A stretch of 64,000 bases of DNA from Stichopus chloronotus (Eukaryota > Echinodermata > Holothuroidea > Aspidochirotida > Stichopodidae): contig CM037838.1 of assembly GCA_021234535.1 (NCBI GenBank), forward strand, positions 14,754,195 to 14,818,194, written 5' to 3'. Shown one piece after another: positions 1 through 14,500 of this stretch; within the stretch, counting starts at the first letter, position 1; every line of letters starts with the position of its first letter. The translations under genes and the position numbers were made by a program. The notes under the pieces are model-generated. The model ran no database searches and was not told the DNA's origin. It saw nothing but the letters and a program-made list of their open reading frames with translations.

Positions 1-1534
1 ATCATTCTAGATTTGAGAGCCCAGTTCCCCTCCAACAGACTTTAAACTGATCAATCCTGGTTTGTTTACTAGAACTGTGAAGACTAGTAAACAACTCAAT
101 CACAAGTTGAACTGATGATCAATGAATAACTATAAATATATGCTGAAATGGATGACCACAGTGATTGAGTAGGTCATGCCACGAATGAAACCAAGAATGA
201 AATTCCCTTTCTCGATTTCCACGGGTACTTCTCATTAAAACCATCTATTCATGAAATAGGATATTTTCTGTTACCCTTTAGGCTTGCCGTGTGAAAGTCA
301 TTACCAAACAGGTACAGGTTAATCAGGCTTTGAAGGTGGATATATCTGAGACAGACATATAATCCTCAGATAGGTATGCAGGAAAATAAAAACATGAATC
401 GCTACTGACTTGACAAAACTTGACGAATAACAGTTCAAAGTTTTAACTTTCCCTATAACGCTTGAACCCACAGTTACTTCAACTCTTGGAGAAATCTTGC
501 CATTTTTCTTTCTTATCAAATCATCTTTGAAGGGATCTTTAATGGGTATGGCTCACTCGGGTGGGGACCGCAAGCAGACAGAAGTGGATCTTTGCAGTGC
601 ACAGGAGCATTTAATATTGTAATACTTTCACTTGACTACAGAGCTTATGCAAGCTACCGGTACCTCCAAGGAGGGTTGGAGTTAGGTCTTTTAGTTATGC
701 CTAGCTTGGTACAGGACAGTGACCCATTCGCACAAGCACGATCTTTGATAGAGCCAAAGAAACATGCACCAAATGGATACCCCCGGAATGTTAGCATTAT
801 GGTATATGACAGCATAATGGGTGTTGGAAGTTAACAAATCATAACAGAGTTACTATGAACATAGGGATATATGAACAATTCCAGTAAAAGTAAGAGAAAT
901 CCCACCAAAAAAAGAATCATGAATTGGACTGGTACATCTTTGTAAAGTAAAGCAACAAAATGATGAAAAGTATTAAACAATGGAGCTTGATTTGAGTCAG
1001 CATCATTCCCTCAAAATGAACTTGAGGGCAGAGGGGATGATTTCTTAATTGGCCATTTCTCTTTGCAGGAGAGGACTGAAGAAGCGAGAGAATCTTGCAT
1101 TCTGTGGAAACAACTAAGCTTGGAGGTATTCTCACCAAAGTAAACAGTGCATGCTCTTGTATTCTTGGTGTTTGTACCAGCAAATGGTGATTAACAGAGC
1201 ATAATTACTAGGGTGCACTATGTTAATTATTCAGCAATGCATGCTGAATGTCAATATGCAATATCGAGATGAGCAAACACAAGTGGACAAGTTCTTCGCC
1301 TCTGGAGGGTTACCATTTGCATTATACATACTGTACTTTCTAATCTCATTTTGCCATGGGAACTTAACTGCATTTAAAGCCCCCCCCCCATATATTAATT
1401 ACATCAAAAATACCCAAAGGTGTCCAATTTTCAGCTCCTTGTTTAAGCAATCAGCTGAGGAGTTAAGCCAATGATGATAGATGTATTGATGATAGATGTA
1501 TTCATTCCATAAATATATAATCTTTCTGTGATTA
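1..1534. other. 3' flank of the unnamed gene
   Basis: This stretch lies beyond the stop codon of the minus-strand gene and probably includes its 3' UTR. I see no convincing polyadenylation signal or second gene. There is a ten-base C run at 1380-1389 and a short direct repeat (attgatgatagatgta) near 1480-1500. Open frames of 60-90 codons here lack coding character. Confidence 0.5.
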
Positions 1535-2537
1535 TTATGACTGCTTATCATTTATTTCCAATTTATCAATATTTACAGCATCTTCTATATCCTTGCTATC
1601 CAATTCTTCATTTCTAAGTTCAACCTGACCCTGCATCTCCTCCAAGCTCTGATTTCCATCTTCATCCTCCTGGATAGCTGGCAGTACAGAAGCAGAGGTG
1701 GGTGGAGCAGGAGTAGCCTCTGGCGTCCTGTCCTTCTCTGCCGTTGCCGCTGATACCTGTCGCGGCAGAGATGGCGCGTCCCGGGGTCATGGAGTTCCGT
1801 TCCTCGAGCAGGTTTACCTCCATCACCCGCTGTATCATCAGTCCCTCAGTGCTGACTTTGTCGTCATCATCCTCCTCTTCTGCCAGAGGAGTCAAGGATA
1901 TACCGGTGCATTTCAGCTCTCCGCCATCAGGAGATGCTGGTCTCTGCTGAACCTCTACTTGGGGCTCTGTTGATAACACCCTTGGCTCAGGGGAAGGAGG
2001 GGGAGCTACAGTTTCTGGAATGTCCTTCTTCTTGGAGTGTACGACAGCCTCGACGTCCTCGGGAGAATGCAGGTAGTTCCTTTCGTCGACCACTGGCCAT
2101 ACATCCGGACTGGGGTTGGACGGTGTAGGAGTTGCACCGTTTTGCACCACAGGGGGTGGCGTCTTTCCTCGTGATTGACTCCCGGCAGTTTCCCACGGCG
2201 ACACCGACCGCGGGGGTTTAACAGAGGCGGACGTAACACTGGCAGGATGGGCAGCGACTGTGTCTGGTGTGGAGAGAGCATTGTCTACGACATGTTCGTG
2301 TATAGTGTGGAGTCCTTGCTCTGCACTGGACACTCTGACCTTGGAAGAACCAGAGCCCTTCCTACTCTTCTTTTCTGTCACCAGATCTTCTAGGCCTCTG
2401 CTGTCATAGGATGTCGAAGTCTTGGCCGATGCCAGAGTGTTCTCTTTGAAGCTGGTATGAGGACCGGTCGCCGGTGTGCCGTACGGTGCTTTAGGAACGT
2501 GCGTTGAATAGCTCGGGGACAGGGCCACGGATGGATC
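1535..2537 (-). CDS. Unnamed gene, exon 11 (last; disordered tail, apparent +1 base)
   Basis: The acceptor is ccaaacag. The exon continues in phase 0 from exon 10 with DPSVALSPSYSTHVPKAPYG and is disordered, with Pro/Ser/Thr-rich and acidic parts (LTPLAEEEDDDDKVSTEG). Read straight it leaves the acidic composition after MTPGRAISAATG and stops at 1662. Skipping one C of the run opposite 1783-1786 instead gives RDAPSLPRQVSAATAEKDR and then about 65 residues, including LEEMQGQVELRNEELDSKDI, to a TAA at 1535-1537. The shifted version matches the upstream composition, so I take 1535 as the end. The unshifted end at 1662 remains possible. Confidence 0.78.
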
Positions 2538-5500
2538 CTGTTTGGGATGGAGAGGAAAGCGAATCACGTTGTCTCATCCGACATGATAGATGAAAAAAAT
2601 TTAGTGCACTACATAGGCTGGAAAATTAATCCCAAAGTGATTTAATACAGTTGTGAAATTTCTGCTGCCGTGCAAGGAAAAAAAGTTTGAGGCAGTTTCA
2701 ATTTTATTTCCTTATCAATTTCTGCTCAGAATGAATTTCAAGTCTTGACCCCCAACTGAGCTACAGTACTTACAGAATATTTTAAGATGTGCATTAACCA
2801 GGGAGGACAAACTTGCACAATCCATATATATGAGTCATTATATGGAAACACACAAAGCAAAGCAATCACAGCATTGTATGTTGGGTGACCTGTGCTTATT
2901 GACACTTGCACACTTATCATTTACTGTACAAAAAACAGAATTTTTCAAGAACAATAATACAGAGTGAGACATGCAGCAATCCAGAGGGTGGTAATCGTGA
3001 GTCCAAGCAACTGACATGACATGTGCAAAAACAAACAGACGGTTAGTGTTTCCTGTTAAGAGACTCTGGCAGTCGGTTGGGTCAATTCCCTACGCCAATG
3101 AACCACTCTAGACTGACCTTCCAAACCCTGCTTTAAAGCAAGAAAACTAACAATACAAATAGTTGCCATTAATACCTGACAGAAACATCAAGTTAAGATG
3201 TCATTCATGCTGCTCACGCTACGTTGGCACCTAAAAGTTATTTTCTGGGGGAATTGATTACACAAGAAAGTGAATCTCTTTTAGGTTACTGTTAGAGTTA
3301 CAGTTAGGAATGTACCTCCATTTGCTTAGTGACCTTAGAAATGTGTCACTTTCATTGCTACAAAGCAGGAATGAGCTGGCTACTGTGCATACTGAAAATA
3401 AAAGTGTTTCCAAGTGGGACAGGAAAACACAGTAAGAAAAAGGTCGTCCCATGGATGGTGGGTGATTTTGAAAGACAATTATACAACAGACTTGGTATCT
3501 GCAATCTTTTGTTCCTAGTTTGATAACGTATCCTTGAAATCCAAAGATTTTAAAGAAAAACATCTTACAGAGAGCAATGAGAAAGGGTAATTGAAAGACA
3601 GAAAACAGAAATAAGAAACAGGATCAGAGCAAGAGGCAAAAATACGATACCTCAAAGTCAAACCAGTGAAGTTCCGGCTGCATGTCACAGGAGTCAGGTT
3701 TGGGAAAAAACATTTGGTATTATTATCGATATGAATGAAGAGATAAAGAACTACCCTTAACAGAGAGAGACTCGACAAAAATCACGAAATAAAAAAGAAA
3801 ATCAGAGTTTACTTCAACTGAATGTGTCAGGGGTACACCTGGTCAAGATGATCATGAGATATATCAAACCATTAAGAGATTAGACTAAAACAAAAGAGGC
3901 CAGCTAAATGATTCACTCTTTCTGTGGGGTGATAGACCATGTCTCACAACAGTACTTGTCCTGTAAAAGACTTTGGTCTAACTTATCCATTTAAGGAATG
4001 ATGATTCATGAAACTAAATAAATACTGATCCTTATAGTCATAGCATGAAAATGAGCAACAAGACCACCTTTTCAGGAAAATCAGGAAGTTTCCAGGTTCT
4101 GAACTCCTTCATTCTGTTTCAAATACTATACATGCACAGTGATGACTGAAGTAAACAGATGCCACTGTGTCCAATGACAAACTGGAATGGGTAACTTTTG
4201 CATTACGTCCATATTCTCATTTTCATTTCATTATTTTTATCATTGTTTTATTTCTTTCTTTTTTTTTTTGAAGGAGGGAAATGGAGGGGGGATGGATTCT
4301 GTTGTTAGTAATGTGTTTCTCCTGCAGATATAAACTAATGATGATGGCTTGAAAGAATTTACCACATTCCTGACAACATTTTAGAAAATTTGCTCATTTC
4401 AAAGCTACTGTCAATGCAGGTGCAACACAACAACTGCAAACCTCTTTCTAGTTTGAGACTAATTAGCTACACCGTAGAATGCATCTTTTGATTGTCTTGC
4501 AGTTTTAAACGTAAAACCCTAAAGGATACAATTATCCAATTACTGTTATCACTGTACGTATGAAACAGTACACATGCATGCCCTCCTGAATGACTTTGGC
4601 TCATAAATAATGACAAAGTTGACAAGACATTCATGTAAACTTGCTATGATCGCAAAAGTATCAACTTCACTGAAACTGATTCCCAGAATACTTACAAATT
4701 CTTCACTGGCACGTGAAGACGTTATTGATCTAGTGTATGGGGAATCCTGTTTCAACAACGCAAGATGAGGATGCTTTGCCGTGGTTACCGGGGTGATGGA
4801 CCTGTCGTCTGAAGGTTCTGAGGGTAGTGTAACATACAAGGTAGAGGCCTTCCCTGATCTTGGTGTAGATGACTCCTCTGGTGTGGGATGCTCTGGGGTG
4901 GGCAGTGGAGCTGTCGAGGGATAAATGTTTTGTAGGGTAATTGTTTCGCAGTGCCAAGGTAAAACTTGTCAGAATTCTTCAAAACTTTTTATTATTTCCA
5001 CATAACTTAAATAGTTTAAAAGGATGATATTGTGCATAACTATTAACTGAGTATTAAGATAATGCACTCTCCTCAAACCCATTGTCCCTTCCACGCTAAG
5101 TGTAGGAAAATTGACATAATGTTGCTATTTTATGTACCATACACTCACATGAAATAACCTCCATTTACTAACATTTCAGGGTGCAAAGTCCTATCTGCAA
5201 AGTACCTCAGTTGGCAGGCAATGTTGGTACCTCTGCCACATACCAGTTGGTGTATTTGCTGAGAATCCAGCTAAGCGAGTCACCTACCTCCACAGCATTC
5301 CCCACCCTTCTTTCCCCTGGGGCAATGGCTTCATCGACGAGAAGTTTCTCAATTATGTGAAACACCATTGATGTCAAGGGGATACGGTTGTGTTTCATCT
5401 CCCAGTTCACTGTGTGATGTGAACAGAATCTCATCACAGACCTTTAAACTGAGAACTGTTTCATGCACAACTTAACTCAAATAGGCAAATGTTACATATC

Positions 5501-8500
5501 GTGACAAGTGACTAGTGGCACATGTGTCACATAGTGTCACAAGTGTCACATGCTTAATCCACATGAACTTACTCAAGGCCAGATCTAAAGACTGTGAGGT
5601 ATAGTTGAAAGGTTTCGTAACTCTGACACCAGGCTTCAGTGGCGGAAGGCTCTTCGCAGAGACTGATGTGATTTTACCTGGCAAGAGGTGACCCATGTCG
5701 GAGGCAGCACCTAGAGATAAAGAAAAGGGAGAAACAAATGATGCAAAGGTGAAAAGAGTTGATCCAATAGGATCAAAGGGGTGATTAAATGGGATCAAGA
5801 AGGGTGATGTGACGTGGCTGAGCAATAAATAGAAGTGGCACAAGCCGCTATTTGAGGAAGCCTGCTGTAACCATTTGAAACTTGCAGAATATCAGGCAGC
5901 ACTCTCGGATTCAAAGTGAGCACATGAATGTTTACAAGGTACATCATTGCACAGATTTTTTTCCAACAGCAGAGTTGCGACTGGCAGCCGGAGTATTTGT
6001 TAGGAAAAATTTGCCAGAAATCTGGCAATTGTCAGTCGTCTTACATTTCTGATTTTGGAGCAAGAACATTTCTCATTCACTATACCAATGAAGCCACATT
6101 TTTAAATCAAATCAACTTAAGAGAAGGTGACTTAAACACACAATCATCTTTTGTACACATCATCAGCAGTGACCTCTGGTAAGATATGTACTTAACTTTT
6201 CAAATGTGTTGGAAGGAAGAAGTATGAGGACTCGAAGGTTAAATGAACAAAATATTTGCAAGCAGTCCATTGCTGTGAGGTGTGCTTCTTTGGTTTGAAC
6301 ATCAAACCAACATTTGAAGTGACCAATCCTGTTAAAGAATAATGGCAACCTTCGATAAAAGAAGATTTCACATGACAGGCTCTCCCCTGATCAGAATTAG
6401 TTGTGGCTTTACGATCACAATTCTGTGTGTATTGTCGGTAAACAGGATGCCAACCGCTCCCCTGTTGTACCAAACTACATGTATATAATGTTCAACACGA
6501 TCTTCTAAGAACCAATTTGATATGCTGAAACTGCGCCCCCATTTTGTAGTTACTGCACCTTTTTTTTTCACTGGATGTAATTGGTCAGTTTTGGTTTCAA
6601 GATTTTCAGTCCATGTAAAAAGTGAAGCTACTTCTTCCTTTTTGGTTCTCTATTGTTCTACAATGGATACATCAGGGTTTAACTCATAACTTCGATCTGC
6701 AAGATTTTATCACCGGACAACTGACCCTAGTTTGAAGCAACATAGTTCAAGCTATATTAAATGCAATTCTCTTCAGCTTTTGAAAGTTAACAACAGCAAA
6801 GATATCCACATGCAAGTTCCTTTATTCTGCAATTTTCTCTAAAACTTACAAAACTTCATCCGTGCAGCTCACAGTCAAAGGGGTTCTTTGCAGAGTTTCT
6901 CCTATGGTTTCCTATAAAATAAACCTTAGTTTTTCCCTGGTGAACAGCACCCTTTATGAGGTTCACTTCACATCCTTAACATCCTTAAATGATCCCTTTA
7001 TGTTGGACAAGTTTGATTCCTGTAATTCACAAGCATATTTCTAGCGAAAGCTACAAAACTTCCGAAAAATTGGTTTTGGGTGATAATTATGAATTATCTA
7101 AGTTTATCTGTGAAAGATTCATTTACGTCAGCATGTTTTAACCTGTGTGAATTACTACTTGTACATTTAGTAAAGACATTTGAAAGTTAAGTGAATTTGA
7201 AGTCACAGGATCAACATACAGCGTGTAACCTATTAAGCCACATCATTATAGAGTTCAAAGCATGACGTGTTGACTTACCCATACGATTCCTCCTGTGACT
7301 AGGACCTTCAGAGACAGTCGTGGGTGCAGGCATCAGTGATTGCCCATCTTCATCGTACACCCCACGATGATGGTGGTGGTCACGACCCTCATCACCCCCA
7401 GCACCTCCTTCTCTCCCCTGGTAGGAGAAGGACGAAGAAGACATTACCCTGTCATCCAAAAACAATTGCATTCTCGGGATTCTATGTAACGGTACGTCCG
7501 TCTTCTCGAATTTCTGTTTGCCTTCCAGTATCGGCATCTTTTGATTCCTCAGGAGTCCCATGGCCTGGAGAGGTGAAGGGTCGATGCCTTGGTCTGAAGC
7601 GGTCAGTGATGGCTTTGGTTCAAAGTGGACATGAGGCATCACCTTTGTGAGCAGGACTTGTACTTTCTCTTTGTCAAACAAATCACTGAAGGTACAAAAG
7701 GAGAGTAAAAATTCAAATAACTATGATGATAAGATGCACGTAAGATTGTTTTCAAGCAATCTAGGGTACCGTTACTGAAAGAGTAAGTGAGACATTCTAG
7801 AATGTTTGGTCCAGTGATTTAATTTCATTTGCTTGTGTTTATACAAAAACAATAATCATATTGAAAAGTGTAATATGGCGCACATTACACTATATTGTCA
7901 TCAGATAGAATCATCAATATAAGATGATTTGAACTAGTCTACAGGAAAAATATCAGAAATAATTCAAAAATAATTGTAGAGTTATCAGATATAGTCCAGA
8001 GAAGAAGCTATCCAAACAGTAGTTCTGATGGTCCGAAGTGCTTGTCCGGACATGGGCCAGCCCATGATCATGTGGTTATCCAAAGAACAGCGCAAAAAAA
8101 GGTAAATGTCCATCACATAGTCCAGAAAACACATTCAGTCATCATGTAGTCCAGAGAACAGTATATGGCCATCAGATAGAGAACAGTGCTGGGTACATAT
8201 ATATGGTAGGCTTCAGATGGTCCAGAGAACATGAGACCCAATGGTCATCAAAAAGTCCAGAGAAAAGTATATGGCCCATCAGATAGTTCGAGAACATCAA
8301 TTGGTAAGAAAACTCATGAGATAGTCCAAACAAAAGCCAGATGAAATGACACTACCATGAAATATGGCGCCTAAAAGATTCCACCATGAGATTAAACTAT
8401 GAAATAATTGTTGGACGAAAACTATTATAAAAGGGACCAAACAAATACTGTTGTGTTAGACAGAATAACTGCCAGTTCTTTTCTTTTCTGAGATCACTGA

Positions 8501-11500
8501 CATTCAATTCACAAATTGCTCTCTGACAAATAGCAATTCCCTGCTTAAACTTACCGTATTTTTTTACTTTAAATATAATTGTTTTCAACATAAATTTACA
8601 TACAGTACAGTTCATTGATTTAAAGCACAGAACAAAAATAGGTGTTTCCTTCCATGCTTAACGCAAACAGGCTGACACAATCCTTCTGTTAGATACATGG
8701 AATTTTCATGTCTGATACCATTTGTAGTATTATGGATGCACAGAAGGGACATGCAAATAAAAAATGACAATTTTCTGAACTCTGCCATTTTGACAAAATG
8801 TTTGATTTTGTGGAGATATCAATTTTCTGAATTTTGGCATTTTGTTCATAGATCTAAGTAGTCACAATGTCAGTTTCCAAATTTTTTTGTTATTGTTAAG
8901 TTTGAAAAGAAACTGAATAACATCAAAAAGACAAATTTCAAAATTTTTGCCATTGTACAAAGTTAATTATTAGTTGTCAAAAATGCCAGTTCTGCAAAAA
9001 TAGTTATTTGCTGAGATAATTCTTTTTCTTTTACATGATGTCTCTTCCCTGCTTCCGTCATAGTATGGAATCGATCCTTCTCACAGAAAGTTGTTGACAA
9101 AAACTACAAACTGTAGCACTGACACAGATCTAAGAATACAATTACACAAGTGTTGTTGTGTGTGGTACATTGAGCACTTTTACGAGGGGTGCTTGTAGTT
9201 CATCTCAACAAAATTTGCAGTGTTCAAGTCAAGAGGTTTAGTCACAAGGCCCCTCTCCCCACAAAAAAAAAAAAAATAGAAGCACCTTATTACAACAAGT
9301 AAAACAAGAGCACCAATGCCACTGAACTGCACATACTGTAGTTGTGAATTTCAAAGTGGCAGAATTTGTGGATATAAACCAAAGTGGTTTGGGTTGAAGG
9401 TTCCAATCACAAAGTTAAAGGGGTTTCATCAACGTCATGTGATCAATTGCCTCTTTGGTTTTGTAGCATACATTTTGCCATATACTGATCTTTTTGGTTT
9501 TTAAGGGCAAGCATACACTTTCTTATAATAGTGTTGGTGCATGTGTGAGCACTGTAAATTAGGCCTATGCTCCAGGCCCAAAGAGCGTGTTTTGCCCATC
9601 AACGCCTGGCAGTATTGGCTCTCGTATTACATCAAATGCAAGCCCTCCATAGAGTTACTCCACTACAAAAGACTACAAATGATCTGAAATATTGCAAAGT
9701 TTAGCATGCAACATTCTTTATCATCTGAGATAAATGTTTCTAGCACTAGACATGATTTGGAATTGTAGCCACTATTGTAGATAGCCCACAGCAGCAGCAG
9801 CACTGTACATGTACTGCAATTGTCAAGTGAAGTTTTAAAGTTAGAATACAAACCACTGACCAAGAACAACAATCGACATACTTTTTATTGGCACTTTCCA
9901 AGCTTGTGCACATGGAACAGCAACAGTATCACACTGGGTTTTAAAACTGCAAAATCATCAACATTTGATAACCTACAGTGCTTCCTCTAGAAACATATGT
10001 GTTTTTGCTTCAAAACAACTGTACACTGTATATGGGAAGGGGATGCACAAGAGAAATATTACTGACTTACAGTAAATGAGACATTATCAACAGTTGACAT
10101 CATGCTCCCTTCTAACCCAATTAAAGAGACTGTCGGTTCAAACCTAAAAGAAATTAGTTTCTAAATTATACTACATGTATGTATGTGTACACGATAAATT
10201 GTACCAAAAATTTCTCAAGTGTGACATCGTATAATATTTTACATCTGTTAGGATGAAAGCCAAATATTTTTGTTTTAATTCGGATATTGATATTTCGTCA
10301 CCCTGGAAAAACATTACAACATGACGGTGCTTCGAGTCTGTCTGATCTATGATTTTGATTGCTGTTAAAGAAAATGAAACAAGGTTTGAAACTGTTTTGA
10401 AGAAAAACAAAACATGTGTGCAATCAAAGCAAAGGCAATGTTCTCATTCTATCTTGACACAATGATGCACACTAGACTACATATACTGTACAGTTTTTAC
10501 TGTAGCATTTAATGTACTGCATGTTTATAGTGTTAAAGTTACAGTGTAAAGAAACTTACAGTCTTTAAACTTACAGTGTAAAGAAACTAAAAGGGATACA
10601 ACAGGATTCAAATCAATGTGAAAAAAAATACATGTAATGTACGACAAGTACGTACGTTTAGCAAGAGACTGTGCAGTGTATTTTGTGCAGTATGGGGGGA
10701 GGAGCAGAGGGGGGAGCAGAGGGGGAAGAGTAGTGGGAGGGGGGAGGATGTTGTTTGGCAGTGCGTATGTGAATACCCTACCTCCACATACTACTAGGAA
10801 CAAGACAATGAAACTGAATTTACCATAATTCAATTTGGATTGACAATTGCAAAGAAGAGCATTTGTGACATGACTTCAGATTACAACTGGCCTAAGTTAT
10901 TTCTTCAGGTTTTACTGACATCAGTTATTCTGGAATTTTCTGCCTTGCTGATATTTAATCAGTAAAAAACTTTCTAAAGATGATCGAGTTACTTCCAGGT
11001 GAGAATTTGACCCATGGTGGATTGATAAAGTATTGCAGATTGTACAGTAATCAAGAAGAAGAGATACACTGGACAATTGGTGAGTGACAAATGTGAAATT
11101 TGTTTTAGGCAATAAAAAAAAAGTCTTTCATTTGATCTTGTGGATCACATTGCCAACACTAAACAGGTAAGTGAACCTTACATGTACCCTCTCACAAGTA
11201 CTTGAATTATTCAGTGCTCGTAGGGCAGCAAAACAAATAAAAGTCACAACTAGTAGTATTAAACATCCCAAATATCACTTTGTTTTAAACGTGAGGGGTA
11301 CTAGGATGTCGGCATCTTTCACTTTCAGGCTGCCAAAGTTACTTAATCGCTTTCTGTTTCAGCCAAGTCAAACAAACACCGACATTCAGTACTCACTGTA
11401 CATTAATGACCTCACGAATGACACTACATGGATATGGTGGTCATACATCTCGCAGCTTCTTTGGGACAGGATACTGTTGAGCACTACTTCCAGTTGACGA

Positions 11501-14500
11501 GCCTTCAGGGGAACCACCGGGATTATTGAGCTCCAACCAGTGGCCAAGCCTTCTGGGAACCATTGAATAACTACTTTACTTACCAAGATCTATTATGAGG
11601 TTGCTTGACTATACAGCTTTTCACCATTCTGAAGCTGTCATGAGCTACAAAAGGGTACACTTAAGCAAACAGTATTTACTGTACTGCAATGATACCAGTT
11701 TGGTGTACAAAGTGAGTGACCCGGCCCTCTAGCATTCCTTACACATTGTATGATAACCATATCCTGTTACCTTCCTTGTCCTTGTCAATATATCTAATTT
11801 GTTCACACTTCCTAAGGTTAACTCACTTTCAGCATGTGTGTTTGTTCTAAGCTACGTACCAGTCTGGAACGAATACAGATGGTTTCTTTTCTTTAATTCT
11901 TTTTATCTGTCTCACTGTATCTCTTACCTCGAACCCTTCAGCTGGGTCTCTGCAGATTTTCACCAAAATTTGATAGGATACAAAGTGCAGCAATGTTGGC
12001 ACACTTTTCTGTGAGCTTTGGGTTGCATGCGTTTTACTTTTGCAATGATCAACTTCCAGTTTAGTAACAGTCTTTGTTCGGCAATTGAAGAGGAGTGACA
12101 GAATCTTACATTTAACTGTAATGTTACCCAAAGCAGCTGTTCACAGTTAGCTGTTGGACTGTCTATCTTTTGATGGATGTTGAGTACAGTTCTCATGTAT
12201 GCCTCTAATGTAAATTAATCTGTTCTATTCATAGAATGTACTGTGATTCTATTGAAAGTTACATTACATGCAATGACAATATCTGTCCTAACTATAGTAA
12301 CTACATGCCATCCTGCGTACTCTAAGCAAATCGAAGGTCTCAGACCCGCCTGCACAGATTACATTCTGACCTGTCAATTAAACGGGGAGATATTTTCAGA
12401 CCTTTTTTTTGTCTGAATAAAATATTATTTCTTCAATTAATTCCAGTATCCACCTAACCCACCCAAATAAATCACATCAGTAATGGCAAGTGAAAAAATA
12501 TGTGCTTCTCTTGTTTTCTAACTTAAGCTAGATAGCTTCTCAAAAGTTCTTTCCACAATGCTCTCCCCCTTACCATTTTAATACCATCAAAGGTTACTGA
12601 AGCAGATTGTGATTTTGTGAATTAGTGTGACGTGAACCAAACTCTACTGATCTGCTCATCGGTTAGGCATCTAAGCGGACCGACGATGGCGCTACTGAAG
12701 AATTCTAGAGTACTTTGGCATTTCAGCTGCAAACCAGAGTCTATTCAATTTTAAACCACATGTACAGTATCTTTTATAACAATGTATCTTTTCCTTTCAG
12801 TTTTTAACTAAGCATAGATACATTTCAGTTACATGTAGTTTGTAAGCCACTGCAAAGTCTGAACTCACAGAGGCTAACGTACCCATCGATATGATTCTGT
12901 GCTAGTGGTTTGCTTGAGACACTGACACCGATAAGGAACAAGAGGACATTGTCATTAAGCTTGTTTGGAAACAATATCTGTCTCACATCCTGAATTATTC
13001 GACAACCAGGAAAAAGGTCCTCAACCGAGAGTGAGATAATGACCACAATGGCACACAGTATAGCTCACAGGACATTAGAGGATGTGCAGCACTTAAACAG
13101 TGGCACACAGTAGTACTACTACCGACCACATATTATTAAAGGGACTATTAGATGAACAAATGTTTGAGATCATTTCAGGAGGAGATGGGGGGAAGGACTT
13201 GGGTCAAAATTTTGAACAATGGCTTCACAAGTAAAGGTCATAGTACAATACTAGAGATGCTTAGCTCCAGCTTCCTGATCTAGTGGAATGCATATAGTTA
13301 CTGTATTAGCCTGTAAATTATTATCCATCCTTGGACTTCTCCAATTTTGTTTTCAAAAAGGCGGCAGATCATTTCACGTATTATGGTCGGTGTGCTTGGA
13401 TGCAGTAAAGCGCTGAATTGACACAATGGTGGTTCAGAAGACACAGAACAAGTCCGGGATCCACTTTATCTTGGAACTGCCACGACACTGTGTGGATGAC
13501 TGAATATCATGTAATACAGTTGCCAAACCATCTACCAGAATGGAACACCAAGCAATCTCAAAAACAAGGTACTGGAAGTGTCTTTTCAAGTTGGTGGAAT
13601 CATTAATGTAGTGTACCACAAGTGTGTCACGTATGGAACCAGAACGAGACTAATGAAACAAAGGATTCTGTGGTCTATGTAGGGCTTCATATCACACGTA
13701 CAGCAGCATATATGCACCTCAGATCATAGAGAGTAAAATTTTATAACATTTTGGCAACTTTTGACTCAGTGGGAAATTTCTAGCCAGACACATTGTCTAT
13801 AATAGTGTTAATTTGATCGCCTCTAAATGTATCATGACGTTATCATCGTGTTAAAACCATGCTAAAGCGTTCAACAGACCCTCTTTCATGCTCGATTACA
13901 CATGTATTACGATAAACATGACACCTAATACCCAATTGCCAGGCAGCTCAAGAAAGCCTATACATTGGATTGACACACCTGAATTACTTCAGGAGAAAAA
14001 TGTTTAATTGACCATGTGGATTATCACAGCATGGGGTGCCGATAAAACTGACCGAAGGCCATGACAATTTGCAAGAAGTTGAACCTCATTAGAACAAAAG
14101 AAGACTGAGGTTGAAGTCAATCCCATTTTAACGTACGAATAACGGCATGTAAGGTTAATTTCATACAATATGAATGCTTCAATGACATCGAGTATATGCA
14201 TGTATAGTTTATGTACAGGAAGAGCATGATATTTAAGATACTCCAGGAATTCCCCTATGTGGTTTATATTGCTTCAGATATATGCTGACTGTATCTCATC
14301 TATGAGCACTGTACACTAGATACAGCTCACGGATTCATGACACTACAAAGACTCAAAGAGATATTAAAAATGCAACAAAAGTCAAAAGCATATTAATATG
14401 TCACTTGTCCAAAATAAACAATTAAAAGCAGCATTTCAGTTTCGACGTTTGCAAGACCAAAGAAAACATAAAAATTAACGTACATCCACCTTTAGAGATA

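Noticed and set aside
1698..2393. Several plus-strand open frames over the last exon of the unnamed gene
   Set aside because: They are antisense shadows of a GC-richer coding exon and have no splice or homology support.
8000..8340. CRISPR-like spaced repeats
   Set aside because: Repeats are diverged and irregularly spaced and the DNA is eukaryotic; a minisatellite explains them.
12825..13046. 73-codon minus-strand frame of fairly natural composition in intron 6
   Set aside because: No acceptor and donor pair gives a phase that fits between exons 6 and 7, which already join cleanly.
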